Source: Sarcomyxa edulis (lineage: Eukaryota; Basidiomycota; Agaricomycetes; Agaricales; Mycenaceae). From it: DNA of 64,000 nt. Each line of letters starts with the position of its first letter. Within the stretch, counting starts at the first letter, position 1. Made by a program: the position numbers and the translations under genes. Positions 36,771 to 46,332 of the stretch are shown here, one piece after another. The notes below the pieces were generated by a model. The model had not been told where the DNA came from and made no database searches. It was given only the letters and a program-made list of their open reading frames with translations. The stretch is taken from the NCBI GenBank assembly GCA_009761415.1, contig QUOL01000004.1:558001-622000 (forward strand), written 5' to 3'.

Positions 36771-37577
36771 CTAGTCGTCTCCAATAGGCACCTCCTCCTC
36801 TAGATATTTCACCAATTTCACCCGCATCTCTGTGCTCTCATCGCCGCGCAGAGTGTCTGACACAAAATCAACCTGGACCTGCATCTGGACCTAGTTGTCT
36901 TATCAGTTCTTTGAACGGCAGCAGGGCAGTCTCCAAGGACCTACCATCTCTAAAGCCCCACGAATTACCCCACATAATATATTGCTAAACCACAAACCAC
37001 CCTCGAGTGCTTCTTCTGGCAATTCGACGAATTCTGCCAGTGGGTTTTCATCCAACGTAAGACTGAAAGACGATCCAGCTGTAGCATGCGATGATGGCTT
37101 GTTACCAGCGTTTGGATTACCCGTCGGTGAGGTAGGTACTGGAGGTGCTGCGTGTGTAACGACAGGTGTGATGTTAAGGAACGATTTGAACCCGACCTTC
37201 ATGCCAATCATATAACACGAACATGAGCCTTGAGAGCTACAGCAGGACTAGTACGGACGAACCTTCGCTACTACCTCCCCGACTTCTCTGAAATCCGCGC
37301 ATCGCCCCAGATTACTTTTGGCCAAAAAGTCTTCAATCAGCCGTGTTCCTATGTTGTACCCCATCTTGTCAAGTTGCTTGTTGACCTCTGCATAATCCTC
37401 GTAGTCTTGGATGAGTTGCACGACAAGAGCACCGTACGTCAGGGCGAAGAGCTCTGCGTTCTGGACAAGTCAGGGAGCCATACGCAATCATGGAATATGA
37501 TTGCCTACAATCTTTTCGGGTCGACCTTTCCAGAGATCCTCGCCGATGGCTTTATACTGTTTGCTCGTCGTGGCCAT
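36771..37577 (-). CDS. BET3: TRAPP complex subunit BET3 (TRAPPC3)
   Basis: Exon 1 encodes [17 protein letters not shown] (37577). The phase-1 join continues [20 protein letters not shown], then [42 protein letters not shown]. The following exon gives [15 protein letters not shown], an Ala/Pro/Gly insert, and [35 protein letters not shown], joined to [21 protein letters not shown] and a tail ending VPIGDD. These match human TRAPPC3 throughout, except for the insert of about 30 residues after ITPVV. The Cys in RCADF corresponds to the family's palmitoylated or channel-lining cysteine region. The complex tethers ER-derived vesicles and acts as a Rab exchange factor. Confidence 0.93.
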
Positions 37578-37694
37578 TAGTGGAGAGACAGTAAGCGGCG
37601 CGACGGTCACAACCGTCGAAGTCACGGTTCAACAAAACGGACAAGAAGTTGAGGCTTTGCAGTATTTGAGTATAATGTAGATAGCTATCACTGC

Positions 37695-38275
37695 CTATGC
37701 AGTCCGTAACAGCCTATTAAGTTTCTTGGCCGTCCGAGCATTGCTCTGGGTGTTCTGCCCTCTGACCGGCAAATGCATAGCATGCCTCTTCCCAATATAA
37801 CTCCCAATCATCCTATGATGAGCGATGTTATCCCGCACCTCTGCCCTCAACTCTGTTTCTATCTTCAGCGAGCTCAAAGGATCCACCTTCTTCTTTCTCG
37901 AGGCTTTGCTTGTCGCAGCATTTCTTGCAGCGAAGAAGTCTTGTGTGAGCTTTTGGATTCCGGTATTCGGTGGTGGAGGAACGTATGTGGGGCTAGCTAA
38001 TGGAAATCGAGGTATTGGGGGTGAAGTTGATGGTGAAGATAGGAAGGATGCGAGTTGACTGATTTGGAAGGGGGTAAGGTCTTTGACTTTGCATCGGTCG
38101 TGTATTTGAAGTCGAGCACATAGTCGGTGTGCGATGTAGGGTCCAATGCCTACGAAACTCAGCAGCGCGTGCTGCAATACACAGAATATAAGAGATGCTT
38201 CAGAATTGAAGGTATAAACCACTTTACCCTTGTAACCTGATTATCAATGAGTTGCACCCCGAGGACGTGCACCAT
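37695..38275 (-). CDS. SWS2: Mitochondrial small-subunit ribosomal protein uS13m
   Basis: The first exon [16 protein letters not shown] (38275) joins, after an intron, to [24 protein letters not shown], the helix-turn-helix core of S13. Next come [17 protein letters not shown], a Pro-rich insert, and [51 protein letters not shown], the conserved C-terminus, which contacts rRNA in the small-subunit head (HxRxxGSYxGxRHxxxLPVRGQxTxxNARTxK). The insert between core and C-terminus is as in fungal mitochondrial Sws2. The start codons of this gene and of the divergent XAP5 gene are only 108 bp apart. Confidence 0.93.
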
Positions 38276-38383
38276 GGTGGGCGACTTTGCAAGAGAAGGG
38301 GTCTAATGTCACAGTCACAGCTCAAACTTTGATTCTCCGCTGCTTGGACCTCTACCACTAACTACAACCACCACTTTTCTACT

Positions 38384-39677
38384 ATGTCCGGTGCAGGCAG
38401 CAAGTCCGAAGGACGTCGCGAAGATGCTCTCGCCAAGCAGCGGGAGCAGATGAGAGAGGATTTCGAACGACAAAAACAAACCCTCATCAGCGAAACCGAG
38501 AAATCACGTCCGTCTGCGAGTCGTTTCGTCGGACAACATGACTCCATGGAAGACACTCTAAAGAACAGTACCGTCGGTCTCGTTCGGCTCGAAGAGTTCC
38601 AGCAGCGGAGGAAAGCACTGGAAGAAGCCAAAGCCAGAGAGGCAGCAAGGACAAGTGATCTGAAGTATGTTCATTCTTCTTTCGTTGCGGTCTCATCATG
38701 GTACCAAAAGACTAGATGGCTTATAGGATGTGGAGAATCTGTTTAGGGATGAGACGAAAAAGATGAAGAAGCGAAAGAAGGTCGCCAAGGCTACATTATC
38801 ATTCGCTATGGACGACGAAGGCGACGGAGAAGAAACTCCAGAAGGAGGAACTCCCAAAGGAGGAGATGACGGCGACATAGACGGTCCACCTACTAAACGG
38901 GGCAAATTCCGCAAGAATCCTAACGTCGATACGTCCTTTCTCCCTGATCGGGACCGTGAAGAGGCCGAAAGGAAGGAACGCGAACGTTTGAGACAAGAAT
39001 GGTTGAAGAATCAGGAAGAAATCAAACAAGAAGAGATCGAGGTGGTGTACTCGTTCTGGGATGGTAGTGGGCACCGGAAGAGTGTTACGGTGAGTCGCTC
39101 TGTCCTCTCAGCACACAACAGGTCCTCATTAGAAGATTGTACGCCAACGTGTTTCACGCAGTGCAAGAAAGGCGACGATATCAGTACGTTTTTGGAGAAA
39201 TGTCGACAGCAATTCCCGGAACTACGAAGCGTCAGCGTCGATAACTTGATGTATGTCAAGGTGAGTCGAGGACAGAATTGACTCCTTGATATAAGCTTAT
39301 CGACGTTTATCTCCCAGGAGGATCTCATCATACCACATGTAAGTCCTGTGTGTCAATCAGTTTCTTCTAGAGTTGACGGTTTCGACAGCACTACACATTT
39401 TACGAGTTTATTGTCAACAAAGCCCGAGGCAAATCGGGTCCGTTGTTTAATTTCGATGTTCATGATGACGTTCGTTTGCTTGCCGACGCGACGAAGGAGA
39501 AGGACGAATCGCACGCGGGAAAGGTCGTCGAGAGAAGTTACTACCAGAGAAACAAACATATATTCCCGGCATCACGGTGGGAGGTATGTTCGTCGGTCAC
39601 TTCCTCAGTATGGCGTCTAACTTTTTGACTAGGTCTTTGATCCAGAGAAGAACTACGGAAAGTATACCATAGCGTAG
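38384..39677 (+). CDS. XAP5/FAM50 family nuclear protein
   Basis: The start [20 protein letters not shown] at 38384 is followed by [43 protein letters not shown], the XAP5 N-terminal block. Then comes a Lys-rich, acidic region ([32 protein letters not shown]) with [20 protein letters not shown], and a coiled coil. The C-terminal XAP5 domain follows after introns: [129 protein letters not shown]50 proteins are associated with the spliceosome and gene regulation; the exact role in fungi is not known. Confidence 0.93.
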
Positions 39678-40371
39678 TTTCGAAGTTCTCGATTTGTTCT
39701 TGTTTGCCTAGAGCTTTGGAATTTCGACACTCGTATTGCGCCTTCTTTTCCTTCCCTCACAACCTCCTGCTCTCCTAGACGGTATCGGATCCATTCATAA
39801 TCGATGTTGTTCATACTCAGAAACGAAACGTTACATTTTCAACCGCTGGACCGTTTATCAGAGCCCGCTTAAAACATGTAGCGACTCGGATTGCTTCCGC
39901 CGTTCCGAGTCGTTACGAGCAAACAAGATATGAACAGGACCGACGGAACCGTACTTGGGGTGAATCGGTCACTCCGTTTTGAGACGCACATCGAATGAGT
40001 TGCTACCGCAAGTCCATTGCTTTGGTTACCGCTCCCTTATCTACTTAACGCGCGAACCTGGATTCCTTGAAGCCAATCGCAGTGTCTGCCTTACTGCTAT
40101 TCAGTCTAGAGGTCTACCGTCGGCATGGCGTAGAGGGAATATCAGTCACACTGTGCGCGCTTGCTGCCTTTATATCAAGGTAGCATGGTACGTGCGTCTC
40201 CCCAAACATTCCCAACTGCGCAACAAATATGCATAATGAACGTGAATTAAAAGCATGGAACGTAAAAGCATATGTCTCTAGAGATCGTGGGTGGAGCGTG
40301 GGTCATGTAATGAGAGCATGGTTGTCAAGAGCAGGGGAGCCGGATAGCTGAAGGACGATACGATAGCCGCC
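39678..40371. other. Intergenic gap between convergent genes
   Basis: XAP5 and the carbonic anhydrase gene converge across about 700 bp. No conserved coding segment or RNA gene is seen. Confidence 0.45.
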
Positions 40372-41265
40372 TCAAGCAGAGTGAGTTTTGAGCGACGAAG
40401 GACCTTGCGAGATGCCAAGATCTCTGAGCGTTCCTGTGCCCAGCTCGTAAACCCATCCGTGCACCCAAACTTCCTTCCTCTCCCCGTGTGCAGTCATCTC
40501 CCCTGCCTCTGCCCACGCGTTCAGAATGGTGCGCGCTTTGCAGAGTTTCTGGACTTGCACTTTGACATTCTCTTCTACTAGAATAGGGAGAGCTTCGTCC
40601 ACTGGAGTAGAAGAGAGGTGGAGAGATGCTGCCAAGGTAGTCAGGGGTGCCAACCAGATGTTTAAGGGGTCGTCTGGAGGGGATGAGGGTACTGTGACTA
40701 CAGGAATAGTCAAAGGTGATTGGGCTGCTGTGAAGCAGGATGTCGCGCCTCCACATTCAGTGTGGCCTACGATTATGACTGTGGATAGGTCGGGGGAGAA
40801 GCAAAGGAGTGACGGTTGGAATAAAGCTGATAACGGAAAAGGAGATAGATAAAGCACCGTGTTCGACACCCAAATGCTCTACAGCGTATCCAAGGACGGC
40901 GAGAGCGCTCGGGTCGTCCAAGTTGAATTGGCTGTTCAGCATCAGGTGTCAGAAGTGGTCGAGATAGATGAAAGAGAAGTGCGTACTTTGCAATGTTCCT
41001 ATGAACGAAGACGTCTCCTGGCCTAGAACCAGTGATGACTGACTCGGGGACTCTGGAGTCAGAGCAACCTATCCAAAGGATCTTTGCAAGTGTATTTAGC
41101 TGCGAGAAAACAGGAACGTGCGACAATATCACTGACCTTTGGAGATTGTCCCTCCGCGCACTTTGCAAAGAAGCCAGGCTCGTCTTGTTCGACGTCAAGG
41201 GCCCACTGGGCGTTGGAAGAGAGAATCCGGGAAAGAGTTGGGTTATCAAGAGGTTGGAGATCCAT
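40372..41265 (-). CDS. Beta-class carbonic anhydrase
   Basis: Start [43 protein letters not shown] at 41265, then [33 protein letters not shown] with the first zinc-binding Cys and the Asp-Arg dyad (CSDSR). The next exons carry [39 protein letters not shown], with the remaining zinc ligands His and Cys (HTECGG). The C-terminal part reads [42 protein letters not shown] and [20 protein letters not shown], all usual for fungal enzymes. It interconverts CO2 and bicarbonate; no signal or presequence is seen, so cytosolic. About 230-240 residues. A TATA box is 61-68 nt upstream. Confidence 0.94.
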
Positions 41266-41325
41266 AGTAGTATGTCGAAGATGAAGATGAATAGTCAGTT
41301 ACTTGACTGTGGAATTCCTGACGAC

Positions 41326-41333
41326 CTTATATA
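41326..41333 (-). promoter_or_regulatory. TATA box of the carbonic anhydrase gene
   Basis: The minus strand reads GGTATATAAGGTC 61-68 nt upstream of the start codon, a good TATA box. Confidence 0.45.
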
Positions 41334-42849
41334 CCTTGGACCATGAACATCCATAGGTGGCGTTGCAAGCACTGTTTTTCAAATTCACGAATCGGGATGC
41401 AGGGACCGTCAGTAGTTGGTCAATCACCGTCAGTCAGCGATTGCAGGCCGTTCGGCGGGCCAGAACTATCGCTGATAGGACTTCGGCACCAGTTTACGAC
41501 GTGAGCAGCGCACGATCCAGCGGGTTGATCCTATACGTCAGACCAGACTGCATCCGCCGAAGAAGCTGTCCCGGCTTGTCGCTTTTCGACTGGGTTTTAC
41601 TTGCTCCTCAAGGCCGAAAGCGATATCCTCATACAAAGGCAAGTCGGCGAATATCCGAGTACGTCGTGTCTTTAGAGCCAGGAGCAATGAGCTGTATATG
41701 CCATTGAAGCGTCAAGTTAACGTTGGTCGAAAGTTTCGGATGATATCGGGACGGGTGGTTATTTCGAGAAAGCATGGTATCGCAGCTAACTTGGATTATA
41801 GTGGCGAAGCGCTATATGTAGGTGCATGCTAGCATACGAAGTGATTCGTGAAGGTAGCTTGGAGGATGCGCGTCGGTTGAACTTTGTTGATTTCAGAAGT
41901 CCATCGATGCCGCGGCAGCACGACCTAACGAGGAACTCATCTGTGAAACGAGTTACATCTCGGTTGCATTCAAACTGCGTCGCTTGCAATCAGACCCCAA
42001 AATAGTTCCAAGTAAGCTTCGAAAAAGCTGTATTCCAGGTTTTTTTCCGAAGCAAAACTGGTTGTTTGTCGAGACACTCGCCTGGATCTTGGATCTGGCC
42101 TGACAGGAACAGAGCCAAGGGCTTCTCAATATTGTACTGGATGTTAGCTGGAACTTCTAAGGCGCGAAAAGAGTAGAAAGTTGATCAGATACCGTAAGAG
42201 TGCCCGTGCGCACTGGTTTCGCTCTCAGCAACATGGAACATCCCACGGCACTTTACATCTCCAGATACGCATGTTTGTGTCCACTTCGAAGCCCTGAGAG
42301 CACTCGCAGCGATGCTCTCGAGAAAAAGGGTGTAGAGGTCGTGATTGAAATGGTCATCATCGGAACAACGTCTCGAGATTCATTCGGCTCCTAAAATAAA
42401 CTACGGATGCCACTGTGTTGTAAAAATCGGAAGAACGCGGCTATACAAAGTCGGATGCTGTACTGCCTGTACTGCTGGCAAAGGCGTTCCGAAGTGGAGT
42501 GTCGGCGGGTGAGCTGGTGATGGGTGCTCAAGAATATCTAAGCGCCGTTGGCGTCAGTGCCATTTCCGGCGAGTATGAGGATCTTCTGACGTGACACTGG
42601 CAGGAGATGGTTTTGGATATCGGACTCTGGAGACAGCATCTGTAGTGGTGGCTCGGAGATCCGCGTCCGCGCTTGTACTTGCTTGGCTGCAGCCTTGAGC
42701 CACCCAAAAGGGAAAGTCTCTCTAGAACAATTCCCGTCGCTTCTCTCTCGCTCGTGCGTCCGCGAGGCACGGGTGAAGACAGAGATCTCTGCAAGGGCCT
42801 GGAAGGGGTGTAGGAATTCTCGAAAGTGCAATAAAATAATGGCTGTGTA
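41334..42849. other. Gene-free boundary region
   Basis: About 1.5 kb without a gene I can support. Open frames on both strands are short and overlap each other. This is where the gene-dense part of the window ends and the repeat-rich part begins. Confidence 0.5.
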
Positions 42850-43626
42850 CAGTCATGGACGGTCCAGTGTAACACCATAGGTCACTGTAACACTCAGCCT
42901 TTTCTTCTTCGGCACCGGTAGCTCTCAAGCCAACTCTACTCGCAAGATAATCCATGTTATCCAATGTAACTCCAGCCCCAATTTCGTCGACTGTACTGAA
43001 GTCGAATTGCGTCCGGGAGGGGGTGGAAGTGTAGAATTCTAGCCTAACTTTGATTTTTGAAATGTTTCCATTGAAATCAGACCGTTTTGGGCTCTATATC
43101 TTACAAGTAACTGTTTTCAGGTTGTACATGCATGAGAAGAGATCCATGCAAATTTTATTTGAAGGCAATCCGTTGGATAACCACCGCAGAATAGCGAGGA
43201 GGAGGTACGTATACCTTGAGATGTCACGCCAAGTCCGTGGGAAAGTCCCGCATCTGGTCCCCGAGACCAAATTCTCTCCTCATTCTGCATTGCTCCAGCT
43301 CTATCCTCTACTTTGTCCAATTGATGGCCTAGAATATTCAGTAGCACAAAGATACCTGAGTTAAGGTCAAAAAATCCCTGAATTGTGCAATGATTGATGT
43401 TGCTATAGTGCGCGTGTTACACTGAGTAGTTTTGACCCAAAAAGTGACTTTCTCAAAGATTCTCCTCGTTTGAGAGAACGAGATGCTCTCTGACTTCCAA
43501 TTTTTTTTTGGAGCTTGGTGAGATGATATATGAGGATATGAGATACTAATTTAGCTTGTGTCTATCATTTCAAAGACGTAGTACTCAGTTTGCTATTTTG
43601 GTGTCACACTGGACCGTCCATGACTG
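42850..43626. mobile_element. Nonautonomous Tc1/mariner-like element (777 bp) with 28-bp TIRs
   Basis: The sequence CAGTCATGGACGGTCCAGTG starts at 42850 and its reverse complement ends at 43626. Over 28 bases the two ends differ at one position. The ends are flanked by TA on both sides (42848-42849 and 43627-43628), the target duplication expected for Tc1/mariner elements, whose ends usually begin CAG. The interior (777 bp in all) has no long frame and no DDE transposase motif, so the element is nonautonomous or internally decayed. It lies about 80 bp from the 3' end of the tRNA-Phe gene. Confidence 0.7.
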
Positions 43627-43662
43627 TATCCAATTTGAAATTGGGGAAATATGGAACATTGA

Positions 43663-43693
43663 CAATTTGGCCGCAGCCGCCGCAGGCGGCCAA
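43663..43693. repeat. GC-rich hairpin
   Basis: TTGGCCGC and GCGGCCAA form a perfect 8-bp inverted repeat around an 11-15 nt GC-rich loop, immediately downstream (minus strand) of the tRNA terminator. It is the only such GC-rich patch in this AT-balanced region. Confidence 0.4.
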
Positions 43694-43698
43694 AGAGC

Positions 43699-43703
43699 AA
43701 AAA
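43699..43703 (-). terminator. RNA polymerase III terminator of tRNA-Phe
   Basis: Five T residues on the minus strand begin four bases after the discriminator base of the tRNA, the usual Pol III stop. Confidence 0.6.
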
Positions 43704-43707
43704 CAAG

Positions 43708-43789
43708 TGCCAGAACCGTGGATTGAACACGGGACCTTCAGAAGACGAATAACTTCAGTCTGCTGCTCTCCCAGCTGAGCTATTCCGGC
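43708..43789 (-). tRNA. tRNA-Phe(GAA) with 9-nt intron
   Basis: On the minus strand the gene reads GCCGGAA ... TTCTGGC plus discriminator A, which pair as a 7-bp acceptor stem with one G-T pair. The D arm is GCTC ... GAGC, containing the A box TAGCTCAGCTGG. The anticodon loop is CTGAAG with GAA at positions 34-36. The T arm is CCGTG TTCAATC CACGG. Nine bases (TTATTCGTC) after position 37 are a canonical-position intron; without them the tRNA is 73 nt. One anticodon-stem pair (27-43) is G-A, so tRNAscan scoring is worth running. Its 5' leader and 5' half are the parent sequence of the neighbouring satellite. Confidence 0.85.
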
Positions 43790-45298
43790 TTATGGTTCTG
43801 ATCACAGTCTTGCAGTGACAGAGCACTCAGCCCACTACTCCCAAATCACTATAGTGATTTGAACTCACCGCTTCAGCTGCTGCCTCCCAGCTGAGCTATT
43901 CCGGCTTATGGTTCTGATCACAGTCTTGCAGTGACAGAGTACTCAGAATAATCCCAGCTTCTTATTCCACTCACCCCTTCAGCTGCTGCCTCCCAGCTGA
44001 GCTATTCCGGCCTATGGTTCTGATCACAGTCTTGCAGTGACAGAGTACTCACACAACTCACCAATCTCAAATCACTATAGTGATTTGGACTCACTCCTTC
44101 AGCTGCTGCTTCCCAGCTAAGCTATTCCGGCTTATGGTTCTGATCACAGTCTTGCAGTGACAGAGTACTCAGCCCACTACCCTAGCTTTGGTTCTGATCA
44201 CAGTCTTGCCGTGACAGGGTACTCAGAATAATCCCAGCTTCTTATTCCACTCACCCCTTCAGCTGCTGCCTCCCAGCTGAGCTATTCCGGCCTATGGTTC
44301 TGATCACAGTCTTGCAGTGACAGTGTACTCAGCCCACTACTCCCAAATCACTATAGTGATTTGAACTCACCCCTTCAGCTGCTGCCTCCCAGCTGAGCTA
44401 TTCCGGCCTATGGTTCTGATCACAGTCTTGCAGTGACAGAGTACTCACACAACTCACCAATCTCAAATCACTATAGTGATTTGGACTCACTCCTTCAGCT
44501 GCTGCTTCCCAGCTAAGCTATTCCGGCTTATGGTTCTGATCACAGTCTTGCAGTGACAGAGTACTCAGCCCACTACCCTAGCTTTGGTTCTGATCACAGT
44601 CTTGCCGTGACAGGGTACTCAGAATAATCCCAGCTTCTTATTCCACTCACCCCTTCAGCTGCTGCCTCCCAGCTGAGCTATTCCGGCTTATGGTTCTGAT
44701 CACAGTCTTGCAGTGACAGAGCACTCAGCCCACTACTCCCAAATCACTATAGTGATTTGAACTCACCGCTTCAGCTGCTGCCTCCCAGCTGAGCTATTCC
44801 GGCCTATGGTTCTGATCACAGTCTTGCAGTGACAGAGTACTCAGAATAATCCCAGCTTCTTATTCCACTCACCCCTTCAGCTGCTGCCTCCCAGCTAAGC
44901 TATTCCGGCTTATGGTTCTGATCACAGTCTTGCAGTGACAGAGCACTCAGCCCACTACTCCCAAATCACTATAGTGATTTGGACTCACCGCTTCAGATGC
45001 TTTGTTCCAGCTATGGTTCTGATCACAGTCTTGCAGTGACAGAGCACTCAGCCCACTACTCCCAAATCACTATAGTGATTTGGACTCACCGCTTCAGCTG
45101 CTGCCCCCCAGCTGAGCTATTCCGGCATATGGTTCTGATCACAGTCTTGCAGTGACAGAGCACTCAGCCCACTACTCCCAAATCACTATAGTGATTTGGA
45201 CTCACCGCTTCAGCTGCTGCCTCCCAGCTGAGCTATTCCGGCCTATGGTTCTGATCACAGTCTTGCAGTGACAGTGTACTCAGCCCACTACTCCCAAA
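43790..45298 (-). repeat. Tandem array 1 of tRNA-Phe 5'-half satellite
   Basis: About 15 copies (hand count of GGTTCTGATCACA) of units of roughly 55-125 bp. On the minus strand most units read: leader (CTGTCACTGCAAGACTGTGA, TCAGAACCATAA), then tRNA-Phe bases 1-37 (GCCGGAATAGCTCAGCTGGG ... CTGAAG) with two single-base deletions relative to the intact gene, then a variable spacer. Three spacer types recur: one with the palindrome AAATCACTATAGTGATTT, one with CAATCTCAAATCACT, and one with AATAATCCCAGCTTCTTATT. A short unit without the tRNA half (CCCTAGCTTTGGTTCTG, with TTGCCGTGACAGGG) also recurs. The copy nearest the tRNA is the functional-looking gene itself. Each tRNA-containing unit keeps the Pol III A box but not the T arm or B box. 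Confidence 0.9.
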
Positions 45299-45301
45299 TT
45301 A

Positions 45302-45334
45302 CGAGTCCTTATGTTTACATAAGATAGACTCGTT
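45302..45334. repeat. Terminal hairpin of the inserted segment
   Basis: ACGAGTC and GACTCGT pair, and inside them CTTATG and CATAAG pair around TTTA. This gives a 13-bp stem with a small ATA bulge, two bases from the left end of the segment. A further copy of GGACTCGT lies at 54464-54471, about 35 bp from the right end, in inverted orientation to the first arm. Confidence 0.6.
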
Positions 45335-46139
45335 CTTCACTCCACACAGGGCCATTTCTTAACCCCCCCCCCGTAACGAAAACCGTCGACATGTGGGAAA
45401 GTTGATGTCATTGATGTTTTTTGAAAAGTTGTATTGAATACGGAGAACTCCGCTTCAGTTTGTAGTCTTTTTCGGCTGTTGCCGGGCCTTTTACTGATAC
45501 TTTTTAATGTTCATTAGATTGTTGAGAGCCAACTCGCGGAAAGTGGGTATATATGGAAATATCCGAGTTCCGACGGATATACTTCCCTGTGGTTCCAAGT
45601 TCGAATCACGTTGTGAGACTTTTCTTTTTCTTTCCTTTCTTTGATCCTGCGCATTCTGAGTTTGTGTTTGGAAGATGGCATACTACTCATTAAATTTCCA
45701 GATCATCAAGGACTAGGATGTCTTACGTTGTGGTTTGACCAATGGTGTTGAAACTTAATTGGCCTTGTTGGACAAAAACAAAAACAAAAACAAAAATGGC
45801 TATGCAATGATGTAGTTGCTGTCTTTGGATGGTGAGCGCTAGTTGTATCATAGTATCTTTCGGTCTGTATCTGTCCAGGTGCTTGAGTGTGTTATTAGCA
45901 ATAAACAAGTTTACTCAGGAGTACTCTGTGTTGGAAGTATAATTGTATCTGTGCAAAATGAGGGTAGGTCCTCCATTCTGACAACATGCTAAATAATGGT
46001 ATCTGAGTTCTAGCGCTTGGTGAACAATCTGAAATCGAAGCGAAAAGGTTTTGGGATTCTGAAGTTTTTGGCACTTTGCAGGTGATCAGGTCTGTAGGGT
46101 CATGCAAATTGTATTGGCATTTAGTTTGATCGTTGTTAA
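45335..46139. repeat. Repeat-type sequence with a B-box-like motif
   Basis: No gene. A run of ten C lies at 45363-45372. AAGTTCGAATCACGTTGTGA (45598 on) followed by a T-rich tract, and TCTGTATCTGTCCAGGTG (45863 on), both recur in the same order at 46333 and 46498. The two stretches are thus diverged copies of one repeat. GTTCGAATC resembles a Pol III B box. Confidence 0.5.
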
Positions 46140-46332
46140 ATCAACCCTTGGTGTTGGAAAATTGAGTGTTGTGTTTGAATTGAGTGTTGTGTTCAAATCG
46201 AGTGTCGGTGTTCAAATCGAGCCTTGGTGTTCAAATCGAGTGTTGTGTTCGAATCGAGCCTTGGTGTTCGAATCGAGTGTTGTCTTCAAATCGAGTGTGG
46301 GTGTTCAAATCGAGCCTTGGTGTTCCGATGGT
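46140..46332 (+). repeat. Minisatellite of about 20 bp unit
   Basis: Eight to ten units alternate between GTGTTCAAATCGAGCCTTG and GTGTTCGAATCGAGTGTT types. Two overlapping open frames across it give repetitive peptides (for example ALVFESSVVFKSSVGVQIEP) and are by-products of the repeat. It runs directly into the second copy of the GTTCGAATCACGTTGTGA repeat. Confidence 0.75.
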
